Source of the DNA: Palaemon carinicauda
Taxonomy: Eukaryota > Arthropoda > Malacostraca > Decapoda > Palaemonidae
Assembly (NCBI RefSeq): GCF_036898095.1
Contig: NC_090739.1
Span: 104,042,752-104,106,751, forward strand
DNA length: 64,000 nucleotides
Reading direction: 5' to 3'
Shown: piece by piece, positions 42,601 to 54,560 of the stretch
Position numbering within the stretch: the stretch's first letter is position 1
Layout: every line of letters starts with the position of its first letter
Translations under genes and position numbers: made by a program
The notes under the pieces: model-generated
Database searches by the model: none
What the model was told of the DNA's origin: nothing
Seen by the model: the letters and a program-made list of their open reading frames with translations, nothing else

Positions 42601-43334
42601 TCAGACAGAACAGGGGACGCGTAAGCGTCCAGGTTTATCCGCCATTGTTGAAAAGAATCTGGCTAAAGAGCTTGAGGATCCGGAACTGGGGAGCAGTACA
42701 ATGGGAGCCCAAAATTCAGGGCCATTGCAAACAGATCCACAGTCAGGGAACCCCACAAAGTCAGCATTTTGCTGGCTATCAGAGGATTCAAAGACCACTC
42801 GGTGCCAAATATCTGAGTCGCTCTGTTCAGCTTGTCCGCTGGCACATTCCGCTTCCCCGGAATGAAGTGAGCTGATAGTGAGTTGTCTTCTGCCCATCTG
42901 AGTATCTCTACTGCAAGATGGCACACCTGCTGTGAAAAGGAGTAACACGCCAAGACCTGGTGGACCTCTTTGAGGGCCAGAACGGCTGCCCTCATCTCTA
43001 AGAAATTTATGTTCTGGTACCCTTCTGATTCGGATCATTGGCTGGAGATGTAATGGTGTAGCACGTAAGCCGCCCAGCCTTCTTTTGATGCATCCGAAAA
43101 GAGCATCAATTCTAGGGGAAAGATGAGAAGATCGACCCCTTTGCAGAGGTTCGGCTCCGCTAGCCACCATCTGAGATCCAACTGTTCCTCTAGCCCTATG
43201 CGGACTAGTTGATCCCGGGAATCGGTAGACTGGTTCCACTGGGATTTCAGTCGCCACTGGAGAGATCTCATCCTGAGGCGACCGTTGGGGACCAGTCGGG
43301 TCAGGAAGAGATATGACCAAGAAGGCAAAGCCAA
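42601..43334 (-). pseudogene. DIRS-D RNase H remnant
   Basis: Two overlapping frames. 43334-43035 gives LMLFSDASKEGWAAYVLHH (Asp motif). 42995-42663 gives VCHLAVEILRWAEDNSLSAHF, PGKRNVPADKLNRATQ (late signature), and LTVDLFAMALNFGLPLYCSPVPDPQA. The order matches DIRS-B and DIRS-C. Confidence 0.85.
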
Positions 43335-44147
43335 TACTGCGTCGGGAGCTCCTCCCGACTGATGGGAACACTTAGTCCCTTAGGGTTTCTATGTGCATGC
43401 CTAATTATACCAGTTCTTGAGAGGGAAGCAGATGAGACTTTTCGAGGTTTACCACGATCCCCAGATCCTGGCAAAATCTTAGAAGCTCGTCTCGGTGGCG
43501 GAGAAGGGCAGCCTACAAGTCTGCCAGAATTAGCCAGTCGTCCAAGTATCTTAGGAGACGGATGCCGACTCTGTGGGCCCAAGATGATACTAGGGCGAAC
43601 ACACTCGTGAAGACCTGGGGTGCTGTGGTAAGACCGAAACACAGTACCCTGAACTGGTAATGCTTCTGGTTTAACATGAATCTTAGATACTTTCTGGAAG
43701 ACGGATGAAATGGGATCTGGAACTAGGTGTCCTTCAGATGTAGAGCGCACATGACGTCCTGAGGTCTTATCGCTTGTCTGACAGTGTCGGCCCTCTCCAT
43801 TCTGAACGGGGTCTGCTTGACAAACCTGTTCAGAGCTGAGAGGTAGATGACTGGTCTCCAGCCTCCAGACGCCTTTCTCACAAGAAAGAGTCAACTGTAA
43901 AAGCCTGGGGACCAGTCGAGGACCTCCTGGAGAGCACCCTTCTCCAACATGGTCTGGACTTCTGCCCTGAGGGTACACTCCTGTGTGGATCCCTTCGCAC
44001 AGGAGTTAGATGAAATTGGCACTCGAGTCAGTGGAGCGAGAAACGAATACCTCGACCATCCAGGGTTCGGCCCCATGGTGAAGCCACCTCCACCAGCGGC
44101 TTTGCAGGCATCCCCCCACAGGTGGATAAATGGGAGGACTGCCTGTC
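43335..44147 (-). pseudogene. DIRS-D reverse transcriptase remnant
   Basis: RT blocks are split over frames: EKGALQEVLDWSPGFYS, then a frame with FRVLCFGLTTAPQVFTSV near 43630, and RYLDDWLILADL near 43540-43510, followed at once by a stop. YLDDWL is the DIRS-type catalytic motif. Several frameshifts and stops make it non-functional. Confidence 0.85.
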
Positions 44148-46013
44148 CTAGTGGGACCAGCCTCGGCCGGATCCCCTCTTTCCCTTTCCTCCATGAAAGG
44201 ACTTCTTATTGCGAAAGGCTTGCTTAGCACCCTTTTGACCCTGCTCTTTTAGGTATCTAGCCCTTTTCGGTAGTGGTTTCTGCTGTGGCTGAGAGGGGTA
44301 AGGTCTGGCTGTTAAGACTATGAGGGAGTCCTGGCTGGACTTCCTCCACCTCTCTGCCACCCGTTTGACATCCTCGGGGTGAAACAAGGAATTGCCCTCA
44401 AAGGGTGCATTCCTCAGTCTCGTCACTTCGGCCTGAGGGAGGTGTCTTTGGAACTTGCTTATGACGGCATCCCTCCTCTTCAGGATAGTGTTAGCCCAAA
44501 GGTTCACTACCTGGTTGGAGAGAAACTCTCTGGCCCGAGTGCCAGACAATAGGAAAGTCTCCAAAGACTTTCTGGAGGACTCCCGAGACAGGTCCTTAGA
44601 GCGAATCAGTTGTCTTAATGGTACCAACCAGAAGTCGAGCCATGAAGCCGGCTGCATGGCGTACTTCGCCACCTTCTCCTGGTTAAGGATCTTGAAGGAA
44701 AAGGAGACGAAGTCCGGTGAGCTTCTTGAAGGGTGTGGCCTTTGAGTTTGCCTACATGGAATGCTCGAGAGGCAGTGTTGGGGGAGAGACTTAAAGAATA
44801 TTGTAGTACCTCCTCTGGAACAAAATACGGAGGCAGAAGCTTGTAGGATAAATTGGAGCGGAGCGAGGAGGTGGACCAAGTTGCCTGGGATACTGCCTTC
44901 TAGAGGGCCTGCCAATGGATCTGGTAGTCCATTGATGGATCGGATGCAGGCTAGGACCTGCCAGAAGGCATGTTCCGACTCCTCCCTCTCATCCAACATT
45001 AGCTTAGGGCTAGGGGCTGCTGGCAAAGCATCGTCCTCTGGATCGCTTTGTCCTTCCACATCCGAACTCTCACCCATAGGAGCCCGGAGTGGATTATGGT
45101 CGACAACGGGATAGACCGGAGATAAGGAGACTGCCGAGGAAGTGCTTGCTTCCAGCTGTCTTGGAGGCAGTGAAGAAGGAACCCTGGCCGAGGATTTTGA
45201 AATGGTGAATATATCCTTTGGCTCTCTGTTACGAGGCAGGTGATCCTCTGTAAATGAGGGCCCGGAGGGCTCAGTTGGTCTACAGGCATGATGGGAGTTC
45301 GCTGCCACAGGGAGCATGTCGCGCCCAGTCGCAGGTCGTACCTCCTTAGGCACTATCTCGACCAGCGAGGGACGGAAGGAGTCCCTGTAGCAAGTCACCC
45401 TATCTTCCTTGGGAGACGAAGGACGAATCCTTTTCCTCTTTCCCTTGGGTCTGGCCTGTGGCATCTTGAACTGCAAGGGGATCGGAGGGAGGAGAGGTCC
45501 CCGGGACGAGAGGTAGCAACAAAGGAATCCTAGGAGTGCCTCCTAAAGACTGGGAGGAGGAAATGACCCCCGTCACGGCTTGACACATTACACTGAATAA
45601 GGCGCGAAGCCATGGGGGGTGGCAGGCTCCCGAGGAACGGAAAGGAAGGTCCTTAGGAAGCACAGATCCCTGGGTTTAGGAACCTCGGCAGGTTTCTCAA
45701 CCCTTTTGCCTGAGAAAGGCTTCCTGCCAGGCAAGATTGGCACAGGCCTACCCTTAGGGATAGGATCTGGGTGTAGTCGCATGGGTGAGTGCTGTCTCTG
45801 CGGTGATGGAGGCCTATGAGACTGGAGAGATTGATCGGTGTCTCTCCTTGCAGAAAGGATAACCCCTGCTGCCAAAAAAGGGAGACGGTACTTCGTCCCA
45901 GGACGAGGTAGCCACTGAATAGAGGCAGGTTTGGTTCCATGAGGATGCTAAATCGCAAGAACCCCTCTCTTAACCAAGATGTAAGAACGTCAAGAGTCGG
46001 TGCTTGTAGAGTG
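44148..46013 (-). pseudogene. DIRS-D gag-like ORF, interrupted at its 5' side
   Basis: A 442-codon frame (45476-44148), extended by neighbouring frames to about 45960. The C-terminal half has QPASWLDFWLVPLRQLIRSKDL and FLSNQVVNLWANTILKRRDAVISKFQRHLP. It ends in a basic Gly/Lys-rich tail (KKSFHGGKGKRGSGRGW). The middle is acidic and Pro/Ser-rich. The upstream part is lost where the LTR-like repeat starts at 46014. Probably an RNA-binding structural protein by analogy with other DIRS Gags. Confidence 0.7.
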
Positions 46014-46702
46014 TCGCAGTGGAAAATTTAAAATTATAGTTAAGAAAAAATGCAAATTATTTTTATATCATTATATCATATTTGTAGTAGAATGTTAGTT
46101 TTTTATATTTTGGTCCTTCAACCTTGTCTAATGATATTCCTTATTTTGCTGCATGCCCTACTCCCTGTATTGTTTGAAGAGGCAACTAGAATTTGAGACA
46201 AGTAGAGGCACAATAATTGGAATAATATTGCATGATTCTGCACCTGTCAAGGATGCTAGTCAGCCTGGTGAAGACTGTTAAAAGCAGGTTTGCTTGGAAT
46301 TCTAATTTTGCCACATAAATTGCAACCTTGTTTTATAATCTCTTTGATCTTGAGGCAAGCTACTTGTATTTGAATGTATCCCAAACAGATACACAGCTAG
46401 GTGTGCCTTTGTATATACTTGTATCTGGAACCGGTAAGTGTCCAGCATGTGAAGTTGTTTTTTTTTTGGTTATTCAAATAATTTTTTTTGTCTTGTTAAC
46501 TTTTAGAGGATCGATTACTATGAGGCTTTGCCTGGATATATCTATGTTTCTGCTTATGTTTTTTGAGGATCTGACTTTTCATACAATAGTTTTGTATTTT
46601 TTCTCTCAGGAATGATATAAACCTTTTTCCTTTTCACCAAATAAATATTTTTCTCATTTTATGAAGACAGCATTTCATTCCAGTACCTTACACCATTGTG
46701 TC
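46014..46702 (+). repeat. LTR-like repeat, copy A (probable 5' LTR of Gypsy-2)
   Basis: About 690 bp, strongly similar to 61531-62221. It starts with TGGAAAATTTAAA and includes GAATGTATCCCAAACAGATACACAG, a GGTAAGTGT donor-like site, and an AATAAA near 46641. Copy B is preceded by a purine tract and TG, which supports an LTR. Similarity continues beyond the likely LTR end into the LINE-2 tail in both copies, which is unexplained. The short frame inside is not a gene. Confidence 0.65.
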
Positions 46703-46739
46703 CATTTCTCAGCCACTAAATGTTTTTTTTTTCTTAGAA

Positions 46740-48242
46740 TCATGTTTTATTTTTTTTGTACTTAAAACCTGAAAACGGCTTACCTTTAAATAATATAATA
46801 TAGTTTTCCCCCAGTATATCTCTTAACGGTTTGTCCTGGAGTAAATGTGTCCTCCTCTGGAGATTAAAAACAGGACAATCGACTAAAATATGTTTAACAT
46901 CCATTGTCACTTGACAGGTATTACAAAGAGGGGCCTGTCTCCCTTCCCCACTCTTCATTAAATAATTGTGTGTTGCATGTGTATGGCCAATACGCAGCCT
47001 AGTTAAAATAATGGTATCCCTTCTACTTGTAGAATTACAAGATGACCATTTATCCACCAATGGGTGGATTTGTTTCAATTTTGTATTGGTGGTCAGTTCA
47101 GACCATCGAGCTTGCCACTTATTCTTACAGTAAAGATGAATCTCACTTTTAAGATCTTTGTAAGGAATACTCAAGGGGGATGGATTACTTAGCCCTGAAG
47201 CTTCCTTTGCTGCCTTATCTACTTGTTCATTCCCATCCACCCCAACATGGGCAGGGACCCAACAGAAGTGAACACTGATACTCTTCCTAGATTGCAGAAG
47301 TACTAACCAGTCCTGCACCTCTTGTACTAGATGATGGCCTGGCATAATTTGTTTTAATGAGAGTAAAACACTATTGGAATCCGTAAAAATTGTATAAAAA
47401 CTATTTTGGTTGCCATTTTTAAAAATATGTTGGACTGCGAGAATTATTGCGTACAGCTCAGCAGTAAAAATTGAACAAGAGTATGGGAGTTTCCTTCTAA
47501 TAACAATATCCCCCACCACAGCTGCACTTCCAACTCCTGCAGCCGATTTGGAGCCATCTGTAAAAACATGTTTCCCATGATGTTGAGCAGCATGATTTAA
47601 AAACTCACTTTTCATTACCCTACTAGGTAAGGTATTTTTCCCTCCTGCCGTAAAACATACTTTAACAGGTGGATTACACCAAGGAGGAGACTTGGGATAT
47701 CCTACCTCTGCTATCTGTGCTGTTAACAAGCCTACTTCTCTAGCATCATTTTTCAGCTGTACTTCCAAAGGCTTAGGCACTCTAGATCTGTTAGGAGCCC
47801 GATCTAAAGGTGCCCTAACATATTTACAGTTAGGATTGTTTCTCACAGCAAGGGACCTAGCTAAAAACCTCAAACTCAACTCCTCTCTGCGAATGGAAAG
47901 GGGAGGTATGCCAGAATCAACATAGAGACTGTCAATGGGAGATGTTCTGTAAGCACCTGTGCAGATGCGAAGCCCAGCATTGTGAACAATATCAAGTTTT
48001 CCAAGTAAAGTATTTGTAGCTGACCCATATATTTGGCATGCATAGTCTAACTTGCTCAGACACAAAGATGTATAAATTCTAAGCAAAGTGGTTCTATCAG
48101 CACCCCAATCAAAATGCGATATCACTTTCAGAATGTTCAGTGACTTCTTAACCCTGATAGATAGGTCATTTATATGGGGACCAAATGTCATTTTCTTGTC
48201 GAAAATGACTCCAAGAAACTTGACACTATCCTCATATGGCAA
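46740..48242 (-). CDS. LINE-2 ORF2 RT thumb, RNase H and C-terminus
   Basis: A 500-codon open stretch. RT thumb-like sequence (VKFLGVIFDKKMTFGPHI, LDYACQIYGSA) is followed by RNase H: HVFTDGSKSAAGVGSA (Asp), FTAELYAIILAVQHIF (Glu), YTIFTDSNSVLLSL (Asp), and WVPAHVGVDGNEQVDKAAKEA. A Cys/His segment (CNTCQVTMDVKHILVDCPVF) comes near the end. The last residues (GFKYKKNKT) read into the A-rich tail, so the original stop was probably lost; the fragment near 62290 stops four codons after a matching FSG. Confidence 0.9.
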   Translation of the reverse strand: MPYEDSVKFLGVIFDKKMTFGPHINDLSIRVKKSLNILKVISHFDWGADRTTLLRIYTSLCLSKLDYACQIYGSATNTLLGKLDIVHNAGLRICTGAYRTSPIDSLYVDSGIPPLSIRREELSLRFLARSLAVRNNPNCKYVRAPLDRAPNRSRVPKPLEVQLKNDAREVGLLTAQIAEVGYPKSPPWCNPPVKVCFTAGGKNTLPSRVMKSEFLNHAAQHHGKHVFTDGSKSAAGVGSAAVVGDIVIRRKLPYSCSIFTAELYAIILAVQHIFKNGNQNSFYTIFTDSNSVLLSLKQIMPGHHLVQEVQDWLVLLQSRKSISVHFCWVPAHVGVDGNEQVDKAAKEASGLSNPSPLSIPYKDLKSEIHLYCKNKWQARWSELTTNTKLKQIHPLVDKWSSCNSTSRRDTIILTRLRIGHTHATHNYLMKSGEGRQAPLCNTCQVTMDVKHILVDCPVFNLQRRTHLLQDKPLRDILGENYIILFKGKPFSGFKYKKNKT

Positions 48243-48253
48243 AATACAATCAT

Positions 48254-50463
48254 TTAAGAAAAGGGTGGGATCTCTTCCCTTTTACGAGTACGAGTAAAGC
48301 GAATGGCTTTGGTCTTCTGAGGAGAAAACATGAATCCGCGAGAATTTGCCCATGCGGAAGCAGCATTTATTGCAATTTGAAGATTTTGGCATGCTTGTAG
48401 TGCAGATGATCCACTACAATAAATTGCAAAGTCATCGACAAATAGTGATCCTTGTATGCCAGGAGGTATGTGACTAATGAGACTATTAATTGCAACAGCA
48501 AACAAGGTCACACTCAATACGCTGCCTTGGGGGACACCTTCTTCTTGCATGTAGGAGGAAGATAGTTCTGACCCTACTCTCACTTTAATGGAGCGGTTTG
48601 ATAAAAATTCTTCAATAAAAGAGAACATATGTCCTCCTATACCCCACGAGGCCAATTGCTTTAAAATACCACCCCTCCAGGTGGTGTCATATGCCTTTTC
48701 GAGGTCAAAAAAGACACCCACCACCTGGTTTTGGTTAGAAAAAGCATTTGAAATTTCCCTTGATAACATCAGCAAAGGGTCTAGAGTACTTCGGTTCTTC
48801 CTAAAACCAAACTGTCTGTTAGATAAAAGATTTTTTGATTCTAGATACCACACAAGTCTGTTGTTGATCATTCTCTCAAATAGTTTGCATATGCAACTGG
48901 TCAAGGATATGGGCCTATAACTAGATGGCAGTTCTGGGTCTTTACCAGACTTGTGGCCTGGAATTACAATTGAAGTATGCCAGGAATCAGGAGATGTATG
49001 GGAAGCCCATAGACCATTAAAGGTTTCTAATAAAAATTCCTTGGTATCCACTGGAAGATGTGATATCATTTCATACCGGATGCCATCCTCACCTGGGGCA
49101 GTTAAAGAAGAGCTGGAGATAGCATTTTGCATCTCCTCCATACTAAAAGGCAGGTTAAAAGCTTCAGTATTTGAAGAAGCAGGAGGAACAACAGATGTTG
49201 ATGCTCTAATTTGTTGAAATGCTGGGGAATAGTTGTCAGCACTTGATACATGAGCAAAGTGCTTAGCAAGAACCTCTGCTACATCTTTGGGGTCAGATAT
49301 ATATCTATTATTTTCCCTTAATATTGGTAGAGGCTTAGGGACGAATTTACCTTGAAGTTTTCTAATCTTGTCCCATATTTCCTTTGAAGGAGTTTTGGTA
49401 TTAATATTATATATATATTTCTTCCAAGATGCTCTCTTTGCTTTTTTAAAAATTCTTTTTTGTTTGGCACAGGCTCTGAGATATGCTATTCTATCTGCTA
49501 AATAGTTTGTCCTCAAGTATCTTCTGAAGCAAGTTCGGGTCACTTTTCTTGCGTTGGCACATTCTTTACTCCACCAAGGAACTACAGAGCGATGAGGTAA
49601 ACCGCATGTTTTAGGTATAAACTTGCTAGCATTATCATCAATAATATTTTCAAGATGTTGATAGGCATGCACTGGAGATGTAAATTCATCATATTCTTTA
49701 TCAGTGTGTGAACAGTTTTCATAAGCTGCCTAGTCTGCCTCATCTATCTTCCATTTTGGTGGACACTGAGAAGGAAGATTATGGACATAATTTAACATTA
49801 TTGGCCAATGGTCACTGCCATGTAGGTGTTCATTTACTGACCAAAGGTAGTCCAATCGAATGGATGAGGAACAGATTGACAAATCAATGGCTGATGTAGA
49901 GTTGTGGAATACATCATACCTAGTTGGAGAACCATCATTCATTAGTATTACATCATTGTTGTCGATTAATTCTTCAACAAGATTACCCCATCTATCGCAC
50001 ACATTTCCACCCCATAAAGTATGCTTTGCATTAAAATCACCCATTAAAATAAAAGGGGCAGGAAGCTGATTGATCAAGTCTTGGAGGTCAGAAAGTCTAA
50101 GCCTTCTTGGATTACCAGCATGATCTAAGAGGAAAAGTTCTAAGGATGGTTCAATATATAGAGAGCATAAAGTAATTTTTTCCCGATATGAGTTCTAACT
50201 GCACATGCCTGTAGTGGTGTATTGAGTGGGATTGTTTCAAAGTTTACAGATTTGTGAATAATAAAACCTGTACCACCTTGAGCTCTTGCAGCTTGCAAAG
50301 GAGGGGATCTACAAAAATGATAATTGAGTCCAGGATTAAATGGTTTGTCACTGATCTTGGTTTCCTGTAGGCAAATTACCTTCGTGTCTGAGTCCCTGGT
50401 TAAAGTTTTTATTTGCTCAATGCTAGTACTTAGACCTCTGCAATTCCACTGGATGATAGACAT
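48254..50463 (-). pseudogene. LINE-2 ORF2 endonuclease and RT, broken
   Basis: Start MSIIQWNCRGLSTSIEQIK at 50463. Endonuclease: VICLQETKISD (Glu), FILMGDFNAKHTLWGG, LHGSDHWPIML (SDH). RT: PGEDGIRYEMISHLP, YRPISLTSCICKLFERMI, FFDLEKAYDTTWRGGIL (Asp), EEGVPQGSVLS, and GSLFVDDFAIYCSGS (FVDD). Breaks are a frameshift between 50140 and 50077, a TAG at about 49730 where the sequence otherwise continues in frame, and a frameshift near 48250. Confidence 0.9.
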
Positions 50464-50465
50464 TA
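50461..50465 (-). promoter_or_regulatory. UAAUG overlap of LINE-2 ORF1 stop and ORF2 start
   Basis: On the minus strand TAATG at 50465-50461 contains the ORF1 stop TAA and the ORF2 start ATG sharing one A. In the Bombyx LINE SART1 such an overlap allows translation of ORF2 by termination-reinitiation, so a similar mechanism is inferred here. Confidence 0.65.
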
Positions 50466-52320
50466 TCTTTTGTTATTATTTTTCTTTGTCTCATTTGTCT
50501 TTCGGGACTTTTCAGATGAAGCCATGTAAGGCCTGGAGATGGAAGGCTTTACTAGGCCACCACTCTTCTTTTCTTTCTTCCTAGGATCTTTATAAGAGTC
50601 AACCTTAGGATCATGAGCAGTAGGGCACTTACCTGACTTAGATGAAGGTGAGGATGATGGGGACCTTTTCCTCTTTGGAAGATCTTGTTTTCCAATCTCC
50701 ATCAAATCAGGTAGAGATTCTGCCTGAGACAATACATTTAAGGTGGTGGAAGCCACATTGGCTTCCTTGGAGGATTGTGCTAGAACTTCAACAGTTCGAG
50801 CACTTAACCCAGAAGGCTGGGCTACTACCTCTAGGGGAGATGCTCCTATCGGTGACAATACTTTTGGTGTGTTGGACACCATATTGACCTCTTTGGAGGT
50901 TTGTGCTCTGGCTTTTATAGCCTGAGCACTTGACCCAGATGGCTGGGCTACTACCACTAAGGGAGATGCACCTGACGGGCCAGGTGCTGCCACTGGTCCC
51001 CCTGTGGTAGTAAGGGGTAGTGGATTATGATCTTTTGTTGGCATCTTAACCGCGCGAGCAAAATTAAGTTGCCGATTGAGTAAATGCTTTGCATAACCTA
51101 CACTTATATGTTCAGCATTTGCTTTCAAGATTGCAGCTTCTTCATTCTTGTATTCTCTACATCTTTTATCATTTGGTTTATGATTATCTTTACAGTTTGC
51201 ACAGGTTGTATCTCTGTTGCATTGGCCATGTTCTAACAAAGAACAGTTAATACAGATCTTCGTATTATTGCAGTACCGGGAAGGGTGACCATACTTGAAA
51301 CAATTAAAGCATTGTAAAGGCCTAGGTTTATATTCTCGAACACGTACTCTTTCATTCTCAATAAGTATATGATCTGGTATAACAGGGGTTTCAAATGTTA
51401 AAACTACCATGCTTGTTTGAGGGATCTTACTTACTTTCCAAACATTAGCAGGGCACATGTCCAGAATTTCTGGTTCTGAGAATTCATATAGATCTTTATC
51501 AAAAACTACTCCTTTACCATAGCTGAAGCTCATATGTGGTTTAATATCCTTAATAGGATCAATTTCTGCAATCTTCATGCCACAAAGCATGTGAGCTAGA
51601 GTATCTGATTTTGCATTAATCAAAACAGATTGCTTACCGTATCTACTAATATCCTTACTTTTAATTAAACCAACTTTTTTTTGTATAAATTTACTAATCT
51701 TATAATAGTTATAATTATCTATCTTTCCAGATGCAATTATCCATGTTGGGGGCTTGGGGGTTCTTACTTCTGGAAGTCTATGCTCTATTTCTTTTTCCAT
51801 CCATTCTTCTGGTTTATATACCTCTAGGTGTCTTGGTGCTTTATCACATAAAGCCCCAGAAATCAAACAATTGTCAATTTTTATGCTCTAAATTTTTATT
51901 TGCTTCTAAAGCAATCTCAAAACTTGAAAATGATACCCAAGCTTCCCAAAAGCCTTTACTACCATTAAGCTCCATTAAAATTTCTTTGATTGCTCCAAAT
52001 ATACAGAAGGCTTCATGAATTATGTCATAGCTACAACCAATTGGTATGTTTTTTAAGTGGAGAATTTTCAGATTTTTTGTTGGATCTGGTAATGAGCCAG
52101 AACCAGAGAGTAAAGTATTACGGTTATTACAAGCATCATTTTCCACCAGTGCCGATAAATTGTCTTTAACAACACTGGTCAAAGAAGTATTGTTGGAGGA
52201 ATCCTTTTTATTGCCGAGGTTGTCAACAGAGCTTTCCCTATTTAAACAAGCAGAAGTCGTCAACGGTGTCTGGGGTTCGCCATTTGATCCAGGGGTACGG
52301 GGAATATTAAGTTTACTCAT
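50463..52320 (-). pseudogene. LINE-2 ORF1 (RRM and zinc-knuckle protein), one frameshift
   Basis: ATG at 52320. The segment to 51874 carries ILHLKNIPIGCSYDIIHEAF and GFWEAWVSFSSFEIAL, an RRM-like unit as in LINE-1. After a frameshift near 51870, 51866-50463 continues with PRHLEVYKPEEWMEKE, then Cys/His knuckles CFNCFKYGHPSRYCNNTKIC, CINCSLLEHGQC and CANCKDNHKPNDKRC. A long Pro/Ser-rich region contains an internal duplication (SPIGASPLEVVAQPSGLSA against SGASPLVVVAQPSGSSA), and the tail is basic (KKNNNKR). It should bind LINE RNA. Confidence 0.87.
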
Positions 52321-52533
52321 TAATTATTTTTTCAGGGGGAGGGAAAGGGTCATAATAACAATGAAAAAAAAAAATGGAAAAAAATATAGTTTAAGGGAGA
52401 GAAAAAATTAAGACTGTCTGAAATTCCAAAGAAGACACCGTTAGCCTTTCCTGGAATTAATTTCTCCACCAATGACACCTGTGAAAGCTGCTTACCCAAT
52501 GTCCACTCCCTACCCTACCACAAAGGGATGGTA

Positions 52534-52629
52534 CCACTATGATTAGAGTGGCTCAAGTGTATGCCAAACCCGCTTGATGGGACTGAGAGCATTTCAAGAA
52601 TACAATCATCCCCACTCTAATCATAGTGG
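52534..52629. repeat. Inverted 18-bp repeat across the LINE-2 5' end
   Basis: CCACTATGATTAGAGTGG (52534-52551) and its exact reverse complement at 52612-52629. One copy is in LINE-2 and the other in the flank. Confidence 0.8.
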
Positions 52630-53599
52630 CAGGCAAACCGGACAGAATGCCGAGAGTCCTATCTCTATAAAATCGCCAACCCCTGGAATCCGAAGGCCAA
52701 ATTTCCTATGAGATAGTTCCGCGTGCCAGTATGGGAATACTGACACTCCTAGGTGTCCAAACATTTTCGGGAAGTTGGCAAGACCACCACAGCTCCCACA
52801 ATTGATTTTGAAATAAAAACCGATCATGGATACAATGTCCCCTCTAAAAAACCTGGACAGTTAAATGGGTAAAAGAGTTTTGACAGCAAGGTTGGAGACA
52901 GCTGATAATTATGAAGGAGGAATAAGCAATAAGAGGTAATAGAAAAAGAATGAGAGAAATTTAGAGTCAAACTGAGGAAAAGAAATTCCCCAGTTCGAGA
53001 GCCCTCTTGCCCGTCACAAGCCTTCAGCACGGGAATGATATGCCGTGCTGAAGCCCAATGACTTCATCAAGGCATTCTCTCGTTAAGAGGGATGTTGCCA
53101 CTGGGGTCACAACCACAGTGACCACCAGTGCTCCTTCTATGTCCCGGGCTTGGCCGAATATCAATGGTCTGGCAACGCCAATAACTGGAGCAAAGCCAGT
53201 GATTGGAGGTCTGTAGCCCCCTCCAGGGTTCTCACCATTGCTCCCACCTGTACCAGGCTTCTGGGAGTCTACCGCTTGGGGTAGATCACTTGTTTCCTCG
53301 TCTGTTCTAGCCACTAACCCCTTTAGTCTGCCAGAGACTGCAGCCGGTGGACTAGGGGAGCAGATCTTGGTCAACCCGGCCGAAGCCAGTAGGCCAGAAA
53401 AGGCTCCAGCAGCTATGGCTGAGGCAGTCCTAGCCAAGACAGGGGCCATCCCAAAAGCACAGGCACCAGGCCAAGGACACCACCAGACCAGCCATACCCG
53501 AATCATCACAGGAGTCTACCAGTGATGTAGTAGTGAGACTTCTGGTGACACTTCTAGCTCCTGCTCCAGTGTTAGTTCATCTGATGTCTCCACCGACCA

Positions 53600-54560
53600 G
53601 GTCCAGTCCCTCCAGACAAAATGCAGTCGTCTCATCTGCTCAAGGCCCTCAACTCCAATTAAGAGTCCCATGCCTGGAATCTTCCAGCAAGAAACTGGCC
53701 AGAGTTTTGCCCGATTCCTGAGGGATTTTGAGGCTTACTGTGCCAGTAAATATACCGCAGGAAGCCCTGGCCGGTGGACCGTTGAGCTAGGAAGATTCCT
53801 AAAGGGGGATATCAAGGAGGCATTCTGGCAATAAGGGGTCTCGAAATCTTAATACCCCGACATGAAGGAACGCCTCCTTGACTGGTGCTGAGACGCCAGA
53901 GAGAGGAGTGATGCGGGTAGGAAGGCCCAGTACAGCAGTGCCACCTGTGGAGAGGGCGAACTGCTTAAGATTTACGTTGTGCAGTTGGCCTCCCTGTACA
54001 GGTCGGCCTATCCTCGCCGAGGCGAAAGCTCCTCAGAGCTGCGAGTTGGCTGGAACAGTCTCTGGCCACCATACATGTCTCCGCTGGCCGTCAGGCCACT
54101 TGGCAGGATGTTCTTAACCTGTTGAGTGTTCTCGACGAGGCATCCCGTCAGCTAAGCCAGAAGGCAGAAGATTTGGCCATCAGTCGTGTGGGACAGTCAT
54201 GGCACGGCTCGTATGCCGACAGGGTTGCCATGGCTGCGCCCAGCCGTTCACCTGGATCTGACAGTGTGTTTTCACGCACTCCTCCTCGACCTGTCCCAAA
54301 AACTGCACCTGTGGAAGTGCGTCTGCCACCCTCGCACACCCCGGATAGGTCTCCTCAATTCCAGAGAAGGTAATATGCATAGTGCAAGAAATCAGGGCAC
54401 CTTATGGACGAGTGTCGCAGACGCCTCAACCTGTGCCTACGTTGTGGTTTGGCCAACTATCACGTCGCACAGTGTGGACGACAGGTGCCTCCTATAAGCA
54501 GATCACCTTTCCAGAAGACAGCTAATGCCCGCAGCCCTGGGAGGGAAACCATCTCTGTCC
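53600..54560 (+). pseudogene. Gypsy-2 gag remnant
   Basis: From about 53690 one frame reads FARFLRDFEAYCASKYTAG and RWTVELGRFLKGDIKEAFW, which resembles a gypsy capsid start. It is broken by several stops. Near 54385-54480 another frame reads CKKSGHLMDECRRRLNLCLRC and continues to HVAQC, the remains of two zinc knuckles, the first having lost its first Cys. A basic tail follows. Confidence 0.75.

Larger units (their letters stand above)
46703..52589 (-). mobile_element. LINE-2: I/Nimb-like non-LTR retrotransposon, full length, decayed
   Basis: Minus-strand LINE related to LINE-1, with the same 5' start (CTCAGTCCCATCAAGCGGG), ORF1 and ORF2. Its 3' end is A-rich (TACAAAAAAAATAAAACATG) and abuts the LTR-like repeat. 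A second short fragment with the same tail and junction lies at 62222-62330. I could not find a convincing target duplication. ORF2 is broken at 49730 (TAG), near 50100 and near 48250; ORF1 has one frameshift near 51870. Confidence 0.85.

Noticed and set aside
46328..46615. 95-codon frame with hydrophobic stretches, partly repeated at 61807-62016
   Set aside because: Lies inside the LTR-like repeat and is not open to the same extent in copy B, so it is not treated as a gene.
46670..52600. GCATTTCA at about 46671 and about 52589 as a LINE-2 target duplication
   Set aside because: Copy B of the LTR-like repeat also contains the left-hand word, so it predates LINE-2; the match is only 8 bp.
52621..53509. 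Minus-strand frames of 68 and 161 codons after LINE-2
   Set aside because: No domain recognised; the region is more simply the Gypsy-2 leader and start of gag on the plus strand.
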